A stretch of 5,180 nt of DNA. It comes from an uncultured Rikenellaceae bacterium. Its GTDB lineage: Bacteria > Bacteroidota > Bacteroidia > Bacteroidales > Rikenellaceae. Below, in pieces: positions 1-5,180 of this stretch; the stretch's first letter is position 1, and every line of letters starts with the position of its first letter. The stretch is from assembly GCA_947054185.1 (NCBI GenBank), contig CAMRVW010000136.1, forward strand, positions 1-5,180, given 5' to 3'. Below the pieces are notes generated by a model. The model saw only the letters and a program-made list of their open reading frames with translations. It was not told the DNA's origin and did not search any database. Both the position numbers and the translations under genes were made by a program.

Positions 1-122
1 AAGAGGCCTTCGGAAAAGATATGGTCATCTCCGACGCCAAATCAAAGGTCAAAGTGGTGGTTGCAACCACCGACGAGGAGTTTGTCATAGCATCAGACAC
101 CTATCGTCTGCTGACCAGGTAA
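1..122 (+). CDS. C-terminal end of an unidentified protein (5' end outside the window)
   Basis: An open frame enters from the left edge (first full codon at base 3) and runs 39 codons to a TAA at 120-122. The visible tail starts EAFGKDMVIS and ends ASDTYRLLTR. It looks like an alternating beta-strand segment (KVKVVVATT) followed by a short acidic turn and a final strand or helix. Codon choice (many GAC, GCC, GTC, ATC) matches the complete genes downstream, which supports real coding; the other two forward frames lack this bias. I do not recognise the family. The 'EAFG' followed by a beta-strand faintly recalls the end of WYL-domain regulators, but this is too short to claim. The gene is on the same strand as ptb but is separated from it by 351 bases and a terminator, so it is probably a different transcription unit. 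Confidence 0.6.
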   Translation, partial: EAFGKDMVISDAKSKVKVVVATTDEEFVIASDTYRLLTR

Positions 123-154
123 GTGTCGCCGGCCGATGATATATCGCCACAGAG

Positions 155-210
155 TGCCGGAATATGCAAGTGCCTTGCGAGAAATTAAGGTTACGGCTTG
201 CATTACGGCA
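155..210 (+). other. Nested inverted repeat in the 3' region of the first gene
   Basis: Arms that can pair are TGCCG (155-159) with CGGCA (206-210), ATGCAAG (164-170) with CTTGCAT (197-203), and CCTT (173-176) with AAGG (187-190). The result is one branched-free hairpin with small internal loops. TGCCGGAA also recurs directly at 155-162 and 211-218. It lies between the upstream stop codon and the terminator at 252-280, so it would be part of a long 3' untranslated region or of a small RNA. No promoter-like box was seen that would make it an independent RNA. Pairing was judged by eye and no folding energy was calculated. Confidence 0.3.
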
Positions 211-251
211 TGCCGGAAATAAAGCAGACACTTTACATGTTATCGGCTTAG

Positions 252-280
252 AGTCATGCCACACAAGGCATGACTTTTTT
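252..280 (+). terminator. Intrinsic terminator
   Basis: A perfect 9-base-pair stem, AGTCATGCC (252-260) with GGCATGACT (267-275), has a 6-base loop ACACAA and is followed directly by TTTTT, then ATTTT. This is the classic hairpin plus U-tract layout. It sits 130 bases after the stop codon of the truncated first gene and most likely ends that transcript, isolating it from ptb. Confidence 0.85.
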
Positions 281-416
281 ATTTTACCTGTTTGAAGGGA
301 AAGCAGCATCTTTTGATTCTGACGGATAGGGCAGGGCGGTCGGCTTCTTTAAAGCGATAAGTCTGTCTGGCGCGGGGACTTTTTTATGAGCGCCGCATAT
401 AATAAAGAGTAAAAAG
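281..416. other. Intergenic stretch without a recognised gene
   Basis: This is the remainder of the 351-base gap before ptb. No convincing open frame, tRNA or known RNA motif was seen. A weak hairpin is possible, AAGTC (359-363) with GACTT (377-381), running into TTTT, and a competing one pairs GGCGC (369-373) with GCGCC (390-394). Either could mark the 3' end of a short transcript, but both stems are only 5 to 6 base pairs. Composition changes from GC-rich (about 330-395) to strongly A/T-rich towards the ptb promoter. Confidence 0.4.
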
Positions 417-447
417 TTTTTATTTTATATGGTTTTTGCTATATTTG
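417..447 (+). promoter_or_regulatory. Putative ptb-buk promoter (Bacteroidota sigma type)
   Basis: TATATTTG at 440-447 matches the Bacteroidota -7 consensus TAnnTTTG exactly. A T-run at 417-420 sits 19 bases upstream, where the -33 element (TTTG-like) is expected, though it lacks the G. Transcription would begin near 452-455, leaving a leader of only about 20 A/T-rich bases before the ptb ATG at 474, with no Shine-Dalgarno sequence. This is inferred from sequence match and position only. Confidence 0.6.
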
Positions 448-456
448 CATAGCAAA
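435..456. repeat. 8-bp inverted repeat over the ptb -7 box (candidate operator)
   Basis: TTTGCTAT (435-442) and ATAGCAAA (449-456) are exact reverse complements around a 6-base spacer, ATTTGC. The repeat starts just upstream of the putative -7 box, covers it entirely and reaches the expected start of transcription. That is a typical position for a repressor site. Because the predicted start is near 452-455, only part of the repeat would be transcribed, so an RNA hairpin is less likely than a protein-binding site. No regulator gene is visible in the window. Confidence 0.4.
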
Positions 457-473
457 TAACAAAAAGCAGTATA

Positions 474-1376
474 ATGATCAGTAATCTTAACGAGCTTGTC
501 AGCACCGCATCCGGTCGGCCGACAAAGCGTCTTGTGGCGGCTTACGCCAATGACTCGCACACCATAAAGGCGTGTGCCGATGCTGTGACACAGGGTGTCG
601 TCACGGCAACACTTGTCGGTGACAAAGACATCATAGGGCAGATATGCAGCCAAAACGGCATAGACATGAATATGTTCGATATCGTCGACGAGAAAAACGA
701 CCTTCAGGCCGTTGCCACCGCCGTGTCGTTGGTCGCTTCGGGCAAGGGCGACATGCTGATGAAAGGGCTTGTCTCAACCGACAAATACATGAGAGGCATA
801 CTCTCTAAAGATGCGGGGCTTGTGCCGCCCAAAGGCATACTCAGCCATGTCTCGGTCATCGACGTGGCAAGGCTCAACCGTCTTTTGACAGTCAGCGACG
901 TGGCGGTCATCCCCGCCCCCGACCTTGGCGCCAAACGGGCGATGATAGGGTATTGCGCCTCGGTTGCCGCCCGTCTCGGGTGCGACAAACCCCGCGTGGC
1001 CCTGATAGCCCCGAGCGAGCAGGTGTTGCCGGCCATACCGTCAAGTGCAGAGGCGGCCATACTATGCAAGATGGGCGACAGGGGCCAGCTTCCCGGCAAT
1101 GCCATTGTTGACGGGCCGCTGGCTCTCGATGTGGCCATCGACAGCGAGTCGGCCTCGGTCAAAGGGCTCTCCGGCGAGGTGGCCGGCAAGGCAGACTGTC
1201 TTATATTCCCCAACATAGAGTCGGCAAATGTCTTCTTCAAGAGCTGCACCAAGCTGGCAGGTGCCGAGGTTGCCGCAATCGTCGTCGGTGCCAAGGTGCC
1301 GTGTGTGCTCACATCTCGCGGCGACAGCGAGAAGACCAAGCTGTGCTCCATCGCGCTTGCCGCACTTATGGCTTAA
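474..1376 (+). CDS. ptb: Phosphate butyryltransferase (phosphotransbutyrylase)
   Basis: This enzyme swaps CoA for phosphate on butyryl-CoA or a related short acyl-CoA, giving the acyl phosphate that Buk uses to make ATP; it is a cytoplasmic enzyme of fermentation. The 300-residue length is normal for Ptb and much shorter than many phosphate acetyltransferases. PTA/PTB-family motifs are evident in order: MLMKGLVST (94-102), LSHVSVID (123-130), MGDRGQLPG (200-208), VDGPLALDVAI (212-222), GEVAGKADCLIFPNIE (234-249), ANVFFK (251-256) and the C-terminal block TSRGDSEKTKLCSIALAAL (280-298). These closely follow clostridial Ptb as I remember it. The ATG at 474 puts the conserved N-terminal start (MISNLNELV) where the family begins. 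buk follows 15 bases after the stop, the usual ptb-buk order. The enzyme could prefer isobutyryl-, isovaleryl- or propionyl-CoA; sequence alone does not settle the substrate. Confidence 0.92.
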   Translation: MISNLNELVSTASGRPTKRLVAAYANDSHTIKACADAVTQGVVTATLVGDKDIIGQICSQNGIDMNMFDIVDEKNDLQAVATAVSLVASGKGDMLMKGLVSTDKYMRGILSKDAGLVPPKGILSHVSVIDVARLNRLLTVSDVAVIPAPDLGAKRAMIGYCASVAARLGCDKPRVALIAPSEQVLPAIPSSAEAAILCKMGDRGQLPGNAIVDGPLALDVAIDSESASVKGLSGEVAGKADCLIFPNIESANVFFKSCTKLAGAEVAAIVVGAKVPCVLTSRGDSEKTKLCSIALAALMA

Positions 1377-1385
1377 GGGAGGGGG
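1377..1385 (+). promoter_or_regulatory. Shine-Dalgarno-like purine tract before buk
   Basis: GGGAGGGGG begins immediately after the ptb stop codon. Its GGAGG core (1378-1382) lies 9 bases before the buk ATG at 1392, which is good ribosome-binding spacing. It supports the choice of 1392 as the start. The other starts in this window (ptb, fbaA, pfp) have A-rich leaders with no such motif, as is usual in Bacteroidota. Confidence 0.55.
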
Positions 1386-1391
1386 TGTCTT

Positions 1392-2468
1392 ATGAAAACG
1401 CCATTGATTCTTGCTGTCAACCCAGGGTCGACAAGCACAAAAATAGCCCTCACACGCGGTGTGGAGCCTCTTTTCGAGAAAAACATACAACACTCTCCGC
1501 TCGAGCTGAAACAGTTCGCCACCATCAACGACCAGTTCGATTTCCGTTGTTCCCTGGTGTATGAGGCTATCGCCGAGGCGGGCATAGAACTTTCCGATAT
1601 CGACATGGTGATAGGCCGTGGAGGTCTTGTCCGTCCCATCGAGTCGGGCGTCTATCTGGTCAACGAGGCCATGATAGCCGACCTTCAGATAGGCATCATG
1701 GGGCAACACGCCTGCAACCTCGGCGGCATCATCGCACGGGCCATCGCCGACAGAATATCGGTCAAGGCATACATCGCCGACCCTGTTGTTGTCGATGAAA
1801 TGAGCGATGTGGCCCATGTGGGCGGTCACCCGTTGGCACCCCGTTACTCTATCTTCCACGCACTCAATCACAAAGCTGTTGGCAGACGCTATGCCCGCGA
1901 AAAGGGCGCAGGTTATGACACCCTCAACCTTATTGTCGCGCACCTTGGCGGAGGCGTCTCTGTCGGGGCTCACGTGCACGGACGCATCATAGACGTCAAT
2001 AACGCCTTGGTGGGGGAGGGGCCTTTCGCCGTCGACCGCAGCGGCACCATGTCGGCCGGCACCCTCGTCGACATGTGCTTTTCGGGCAATTACCAAGAGA
2101 AAGAGATACGCCGTTTCATCTGCGGTGCCGGCGGTGTTGTCGGCCACCTGGGCCACGGCGACATGCGCAAAGCCGTTGACGACGCACTTTCCGGCGACGG
2201 TAAGAGCGCCCTTATAGTCGATGCGTTTGCCTATAATGTCTCCAAGGCCATAGGCTCTTCTGCCGTGGTGTGCAAAGGCAAGGTCGACGCCATCATACTC
2301 ACCGGCGGCATAGCTTACAGCAGCCATATATGCGACAAAATAAAAGAGTCGGTGTCGTTCATTGCCCCTGTGACCGTCTATGGCGGTGAAAACGAGATGC
2401 TGTCACTGGCAGAAAACGCCTTGATGGCGTGGCAGGGTCGCACAGAGGTCAAGTATTACGGTTTCTAA
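1392..2468 (+). CDS. buk: Butyrate kinase (acetate/sugar kinase fold)
   Basis: It transfers phosphate from butyryl phosphate, or a branched short-chain acyl phosphate, to ADP, forming the free acid and ATP in the cytoplasm. The 358 residues match the family's usual length of about 355. Motifs of the acetokinase/Hsp70-actin fold appear in order: phosphate-1 loop VNPGSTSTK (9-17), VIGRGG (73-78), QHACNLGG (105-112), DPVVVDE (130-136), RYSIFHALNHKAVGRRYA (151-168), phosphate-2 loop HLGGGVSVG (184-192), DVNNALVGEGPF (201-212), DRSG (215-218), the adenosine-site ILTGGIAYS (302-310) and GGENEM (331-336). VGRGG, DPVVVDE and SIFHALN separate it from acetate kinase. Compared with my memory of clostridial Buk, PRKSIFHALN reads PRYSIFHALN here and FSPERSG reads FAVDRSG; conserved Arg and Gly residues are kept. 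It is co-transcribed with ptb. Branched-chain acyl substrates remain possible. Confidence 0.93.
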   Translation: MKTPLILAVNPGSTSTKIALTRGVEPLFEKNIQHSPLELKQFATINDQFDFRCSLVYEAIAEAGIELSDIDMVIGRGGLVRPIESGVYLVNEAMIADLQIGIMGQHACNLGGIIARAIADRISVKAYIADPVVVDEMSDVAHVGGHPLAPRYSIFHALNHKAVGRRYAREKGAGYDTLNLIVAHLGGGVSVGAHVHGRIIDVNNALVGEGPFAVDRSGTMSAGTLVDMCFSGNYQEKEIRRFICGAGGVVGHLGHGDMRKAVDDALSGDGKSALIVDAFAYNVSKAIGSSAVVCKGKVDAIILTGGIAYSSHICDKIKESVSFIAPVTVYGGENEMLSLAENALMAWQGRTEVKYYGF

Positions 2469-2484
2469 GACTGATAATCTTTAA

Positions 2485-2537
2485 CTTATGGCGTCCCATA
2501 CGGAGATAAGATATGGCTTCGTATGTGGCGCCTTAGG
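2485..2537 (+). other. Long imperfect hairpin between buk and fbaA
   Basis: GGCGTCCCATACG (2490-2502) can pair with CGTATGTGGCGCC (2520-2532) over 13 positions with one mismatch and one G-T pair, around a 17-base loop. Beyond a T-T mismatch, CTTA (2485-2488) can pair with TAGG (2534-2537), including one G-T pair. It starts 16 bases after the buk stop and probably marks or protects the 3' end of the ptb-buk message. No T-tract follows (the next bases are TGTAAAAT), so it is not a standard intrinsic terminator. The rest of the 184-base gap is the A/T-rich fbaA promoter region. Confidence 0.5.
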
Positions 2538-2576
2538 TGTAAAATCGGTTGAGCCGTAACATAAATTGCGATAAAA

Positions 2577-2608
2577 TTTTTATTTTCCGATTATTTTTAT
2601 TAAGTTTG
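2577..2608 (+). promoter_or_regulatory. Putative fbaA promoter (Bacteroidota sigma type)
   Basis: TAAGTTTG (2601-2608) is an exact match to TAnnTTTG. A T-run (2577-2581) lies about 20 bases upstream in the -33 position, within a very A/T-rich region. The predicted start near 2613-2616 gives a leader of roughly 40 bases ending in an A-rich run (ACAACAAAA) before the ATG at 2653, with no Shine-Dalgarno motif. A second, poorer match, TAATTTTA, sits at 2623-2630. Confidence 0.65.
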
Positions 2609-2652
2609 GAAGATAAAACGGATAATTTTAGTACTACAAAATAACAACAAAA

Positions 2653-3729
2653 ATGAGCAATCCAAAATTCCCCGCCGGCGTCATCACCGGCAAAGCAGTT
2701 CAGGACCTTTTCGCTTATGCCAAAGAGCACGGTTTTGCAATACCGGCAGTCAATGTCACCGGCACCGACACCGTAAACGCCGTTCTTGAGACAGCCGCTG
2801 CGGTCGGCAGCCCCGTTATCATACAGCTATCTAACGGCGGCGCATCTTTCTATGCAGGCAAGAGCCTCTCTAACGATGGTCAGAAGGCAGCCATTCTGGG
2901 TGCGGTGTCATGCGCACACCATGTCAACACCGTTGCGACAGCTTACGGCGTACCCGTTATCCTTCACACCGACCATGCCGCTAAAAAGCTCCTTCCCTGG
3001 ATAGACGGCTTGCTCGACGCCAGCGAAGAGCACTTTGCCAAAACAGGCAAGCCCCTCTTCAGCTCGCACATGCTCGACCTCTCTGAAGAGCCCCTGCATG
3101 AAAATATAGATATCTGCAAAAAATACCTGGCCCGCATGAGCAAAATGGGCATGACCCTTGAGATAGAGTTGGGTATTACCGGCGGTGAGGAAGACGGTGT
3201 GGACAACACTCATGTCGACTCATCAAAACTTTACACCCAGCCCGAAGATGTCGATTACGCATACACCGAGTTGAGCACCATCAGCCCCAACTTTACCATC
3301 GCGGCATCATTCGGCAACGTGCACGGCGTTTACAAACCCGGCAACGTGGTGTTGAGCCCTGAGATACTCAAAAACTCTCAGGAGTATATTCAGAAAAAGC
3401 ACAACACCGGCCCCAAACCCGTCAACTTCGTCTTCCACGGCGGTTCAGGCTCGGAGCCCGAAAAGATACAGGAGGCCATCAGCTATGGTGTCATCAAAAT
3501 GAACCTCGACACGGACATGCAGTGGGCTTTCTGGAACGGTATCCGCAAATATTATGTTGCCAAAGAGGCCTATCTCCAGGCACAGTTGGGCAATCCCGAA
3601 GGTCCCGACGCTCCCAACAAGAAGTATTACGATCCCCGCGCATGGCTGCGTAAGGGCGAAGAGTCTATCGTTGAGCGTCTTAAGATCTCTTACAACGACC
3701 TCAATGCCAATGACGCTTTGAACAAATAA
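2653..3729 (+). CDS. fbaA: Class II (zinc-dependent) fructose-bisphosphate aldolase
   Basis: It reversibly splits fructose 1,6-bisphosphate into dihydroxyacetone phosphate and glyceraldehyde 3-phosphate in glycolysis and gluconeogenesis. The 358-residue protein aligns almost without gaps to E. coli FbaA (type A of class II) from memory, at an offset of 2 residues. Key sites are present: catalytic Asp107 and zinc ligand His108 in LHTDHAAKKLLPW (104-116), Glu172 in MTLEIELG, zinc ligands His224 in GNVHGVYKPGNV (221-232) and His262 in FHGGSGS (261-267), and the phosphate-binding region MNLDTDMQW (283-291). The signature GGEEDGVDN (177-185) and the C-terminal NKKYYDPRAWLR (322-333) are also typical. 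The start at 2653 gives the family's normal N-terminus (FPAGVITG). It has its own promoter and terminator and sits directly before pfp, the preceding step of glycolysis. No defects are visible. Confidence 0.97.
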   Translation: MSNPKFPAGVITGKAVQDLFAYAKEHGFAIPAVNVTGTDTVNAVLETAAAVGSPVIIQLSNGGASFYAGKSLSNDGQKAAILGAVSCAHHVNTVATAYGVPVILHTDHAAKKLLPWIDGLLDASEEHFAKTGKPLFSSHMLDLSEEPLHENIDICKKYLARMSKMGMTLEIELGITGGEEDGVDNTHVDSSKLYTQPEDVDYAYTELSTISPNFTIAASFGNVHGVYKPGNVVLSPEILKNSQEYIQKKHNTGPKPVNFVFHGGSGSEPEKIQEAISYGVIKMNLDTDMQWAFWNGIRKYYVAKEAYLQAQLGNPEGPDAPNKKYYDPRAWLRKGEESIVERLKISYNDLNANDALNK

Positions 3730-3734
3730 ATTGG

Positions 3735-3767
3735 AAAAGCCCTCTTTATGGGGGCTTTTTTTGTTTT
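3735..3767 (+). terminator. Intrinsic terminator after fbaA
   Basis: AAAAGCCC (3735-3742) pairs with GGGCTTTT (3752-3759). Two inner pairs (T3743-G3751 and C3744-G3750) extend the stem to 10 base pairs with the loop TTTAT. T-rich sequence continues through 3762 and, after one G, to 3767. It begins 5 bases after the fbaA stop, so much of the fbaA message should end here; expression of pfp then needs read-through or its own promoter. Confidence 0.88.
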
Positions 3768-3773
3768 GCAATA

Positions 3774-3789
3774 AAAGGCTAATGCCTTT
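3774..3789. repeat. Short inverted repeat just upstream of pfp
   Basis: AAAGGC (3774-3779) and GCCTTT (3784-3789) form a perfect 6-base inverted repeat around TAAT, 14 bases before the pfp ATG. The 36 bases between the end of the terminator T-tract and the ATG hold no exact TAnnTTTG box; the nearest candidate is TAAAATTA (3789-3796) with TTTTG (3764-3768) about 20 bases upstream. The repeat could be an operator, a leader hairpin, or chance in A/T-rich DNA. Confidence 0.3.
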
Positions 3790-3803
3790 AAAATTAAGAT
3801 ATT

Positions 3804-5060
3804 ATGAAAGAAGCGGTCGCAATTTTATGTGCCGGCGGGCCTGCTCCCGGCATCAACACGGTCATAAGCTCCGTAACCAAAATATTCACCAACAACGGTT
3901 ACACTGTCATAGGTCTCAACGGCGGTTACAAGAGCCTCTTCGCCGATGAACCCGATTTTACCTATCTCGACTTCGACATCGCCGACAACATATATTCGCG
4001 CGGTGGTTCGGCATTGGTGATGAGCCGTTACAAACCTGCCGACAAAGAGTTCCGTCCCGACTTTTTCGAGCGTTACAATGTCAAACTCTTGGTTACCATA
4101 GGCGGCGACGACACGGCCTCGACAGCCAACCGCCTTTCTAAATACCTCAAGGAGCAAAATATCCATGTGGCTAACATACACGTACCCAAGACTATAGATA
4201 ACGACCTTCCCCTGCCCGCAGGTTATCCCACCTTCGGTTACAATTCGGCCAAGGAAGAGGGTGTCAAGCTGGCCACCACGCTCTATGAAGATGCGCGCAC
4301 AAGCGGCAACTGGTTCGTGGTGTCGGCAATGGGTCGCGAGGCAGGCCACCTTGCTTTCGGAATCGGCTCTGCATGCCATTACCCGATGATCATCATCCCC
4401 GAAATGTTCAACAAGACGCCCATAACGTTCGATAAGATCACACGCCTTGTCATTTCGTCAATGGTAAAACGCCGCCTCATGGGCATACCTTACGGTGTGG
4501 CAATCATCAGCGAGGGCGTCTTCCACTTCATGAGCGATGAAGACATTATAGGCACAGGTGTGCAATTCACCTATGACGATCACGGCCATCCCGAGCTTGG
4601 TAATGTCAGCAAATCACACATTTTCAATATGTTGGTGCAACAACGTTTGAAAAATTTGCGCATAAAGGTCAAGAGCCGACCCAACGAGATGGGCTATGAG
4701 CTGCGCTGCTGCCGACCTATCGCATACGACCTTTCTTATGCAACCCAGCTCGGTCTGGGCGTCTTCACGCTCTATAAGCAAGGTATCACCGGATGTGTTG
4801 TCACAATCAGCCGTGACGGCAAACCCGAACCTCTTTACCTCAGCGATGTTGCCGATGAACAGGGCAAGATCAAACCCCGCTTGGTCGATATCGATTCAGA
4901 CAAGGTGCAGATCATTTACCAAAACAATCTTCATTACATCACCCCTGAAGATTATCGCGGTGCTGCCAAATATGTCGATAACCCCGAAGAGTTCGATTTC
5001 AAAAAAATCCTCCAGTGGGACGACAATGTACAATGCGGAAGTGAAAGAAAAAAACACTAA
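3804..5060 (+). CDS. pfp: Pyrophosphate-dependent 6-phosphofructokinase (PPi type)
   Basis: It interconverts fructose 6-phosphate and fructose 1,6-bisphosphate, here predicted to use PPi/Pi rather than ATP/ADP, making the step reversible. The PFK fold is clear: glycine-rich CAGGPAPGINTVI (9-21), SRGGSAL (65-71), TIGGDDTAS (98-106), PKTIDNDL (128-135) with catalytic Asp132, MGREAGHLA (176-184) for fructose 6-phosphate binding, ISEG (235-238) and GYELRCCRP (297-305). Two positions indicate PPi use: the second Asp of GGDD (Asp103), where ATP enzymes have Gly (GGDGS), and Lys129 in PKTIDND, where ATP enzymes have Gly (PGTIDND). At 418 residues it is longer than the roughly 320-residue bacterial ATP-PFK and shorter than the roughly 550-residue PPi enzymes. 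The ATG at 3804 starts directly on the first beta-strand (MKEAVAILCAGG). It follows fbaA by 74 bases with a terminator between. The basic C-terminal tail (SERKKH) is probably disordered. Confidence 0.93.
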   Translation: MKEAVAILCAGGPAPGINTVISSVTKIFTNNGYTVIGLNGGYKSLFADEPDFTYLDFDIADNIYSRGGSALVMSRYKPADKEFRPDFFERYNVKLLVTIGGDDTASTANRLSKYLKEQNIHVANIHVPKTIDNDLPLPAGYPTFGYNSAKEEGVKLATTLYEDARTSGNWFVVSAMGREAGHLAFGIGSACHYPMIIIPEMFNKTPITFDKITRLVISSMVKRRLMGIPYGVAIISEGVFHFMSDEDIIGTGVQFTYDDHGHPELGNVSKSHIFNMLVQQRLKNLRIKVKSRPNEMGYELRCCRPIAYDLSYATQLGLGVFTLYKQGITGCVVTISRDGKPEPLYLSDVADEQGKIKPRLVDIDSDKVQIIYQNNLHYITPEDYRGAAKYVDNPEEFDFKKILQWDDNVQCGSERKKH

Positions 5061-5072
5061 GAATCAACAACA

Positions 5073-5104
5073 AAAGCCACGTCTTACGGCGTGGCTTTAT
5101 TTTT
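5073..5104 (+). terminator. Intrinsic terminator after pfp
   Basis: AAAGCCACG (5073-5081) pairs perfectly with CGTGGCTTT (5090-5098). Inner T5082-G5089 and C5083-G5088 pairs close a TTAC tetraloop, and T-rich sequence (ATTTTT) follows. It begins 12 bases after the pfp stop. On the opposite strand the hairpin is followed by TTTTGTTGTTG, so it may also stop transcription arriving from the right. Confidence 0.87.
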
Positions 5105-5180
5105 ATCAGGCCATGCAATAGGGGAGAGCGATGTAAAAAGATAGCCTGTCCGTCCCTTTTCCGGGTAAGGCCGCCGGAGC
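5105..5180. other. Right-edge sequence, unassigned
   Basis: Only 76 bases remain after the terminator. The minus strand is open from the edge to a TGA at 5106-5108 (24 codons, ending LPYCMA), which would be the tail of a convergent gene sharing the terminator. The other two minus frames are also open here, so this is not decisive. No promoter or RNA motif was recognised. Confidence 0.2.

Noticed and set aside
359..394. Possible terminator or alternative hairpin in the gap before ptb
   Set aside because: The competing stems are only 5 to 6 base pairs with long loops. The T-run after the first is short, and nothing upstream of it is known to be transcribed.
386..412. Tiny 8-codon frame (MSAAYNKE) upstream of ptb, considered as a leader peptide
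   Set aside because: It lies upstream of the predicted ptb promoter, so it would not be on the ptb message. It has no run of a regulatory amino acid and no attenuator arrangement.
704..1351. A 215-codon minus-strand open frame inside ptb
   Set aside because: Antisense shadow of ptb with a low-complexity Ser/Ala/Pro/Leu-rich translation, no family features and no promoter.
1062..2327. A 421-codon open frame on the minus strand opposite ptb and buk
   Set aside because: It lies entirely antisense to two genes with clear, motif-rich products. Its translation shows no recognisable domain, and long antisense frames are expected opposite codon-biased GC-rich genes.
3825..4379. A 184-codon minus-strand open frame inside pfp
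   Set aside because: Antisense to the conserved PFK core, with no recognisable domain and no separate promoter.
4696..5121. A 141-codon plus-strand frame overlapping the end of pfp and its terminator
   Set aside because: It overlaps the pfp coding region in another frame, reads through the terminator hairpin and has a Ser-rich, non-protein-like composition.
5106..5180. Possible C-terminal end of a convergent minus-strand gene (tail LPYCMA, stop at 5106-5108)
   Set aside because: Only 24 codons are visible and all three minus frames are open at the edge, so it cannot be told from chance.
1..5180. Search for a new defence, mobile or biosynthetic system
   Set aside because: No transposase, integrase, nuclease, toxin, direct-repeat array or attachment-like repeats were seen. 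The four complete genes are standard metabolic enzymes, and the window is explained by core metabolism.

Overview
The window looks like ordinary chromosomal core-metabolism DNA from a Bacteroidota bacterium, most likely Bacteroidales. Three things point that way. Promoter-like boxes of the Bacteroidota type (TAnnTTTG, with a T-rich element about 20 bases upstream) precede ptb and fbaA. Most start codons have A/T-rich leaders without a Shine-Dalgarno sequence. The genes themselves are a PPi-type phosphofructokinase beside a class II aldolase, and a ptb-buk pair. Codon use is moderately GC-rich with many ATA isoleucine codons. I cannot fix the genus.

Layout: the last 39 codons of an unidentified plus-strand gene (to 122) are followed by a structured, gene-free stretch with a strong terminator (252-280). 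A promoter-like region at about 417-447 then leads into ptb (phosphate butyryltransferase, 474-1376) and buk (butyrate kinase, 1392-2468). These two are 15 bases apart and clearly one transcription unit. After a long imperfect hairpin without a T-tract (2485-2537), a second promoter (2577-2608) serves fbaA (class II fructose-bisphosphate aldolase, 2653-3729). A clean intrinsic terminator and a second small inverted repeat separate fbaA from pfp (PPi-type 6-phosphofructokinase, 3804-5060), which ends at another intrinsic terminator (5073-5104). All five genes are on the plus strand. The last 76 bases hold nothing I can assign.

Function: Pfp (fructose 6-phosphate + PPi <-> fructose 1,6-bisphosphate + Pi) and FbaA (fructose 1,6-bisphosphate <-> DHAP + glyceraldehyde 3-phosphate) are consecutive, reversible steps of glycolysis and gluconeogenesis. 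Ptb and Buk turn butyryl-CoA, or a branched short-chain acyl-CoA, into the free acid while making ATP by substrate-level phosphorylation. Together this suits an anaerobic fermenter that saves ATP by using pyrophosphate and recovers ATP from acyl-CoA.

I see no mobile element, CRISPR array, tRNA, rRNA or evident novel system. The points worth a second look are regulatory: an inverted repeat exactly over the ptb -7 box, a Shine-Dalgarno-like tract before buk, and hairpins between genes. The substrate range of Ptb-Buk is also open.
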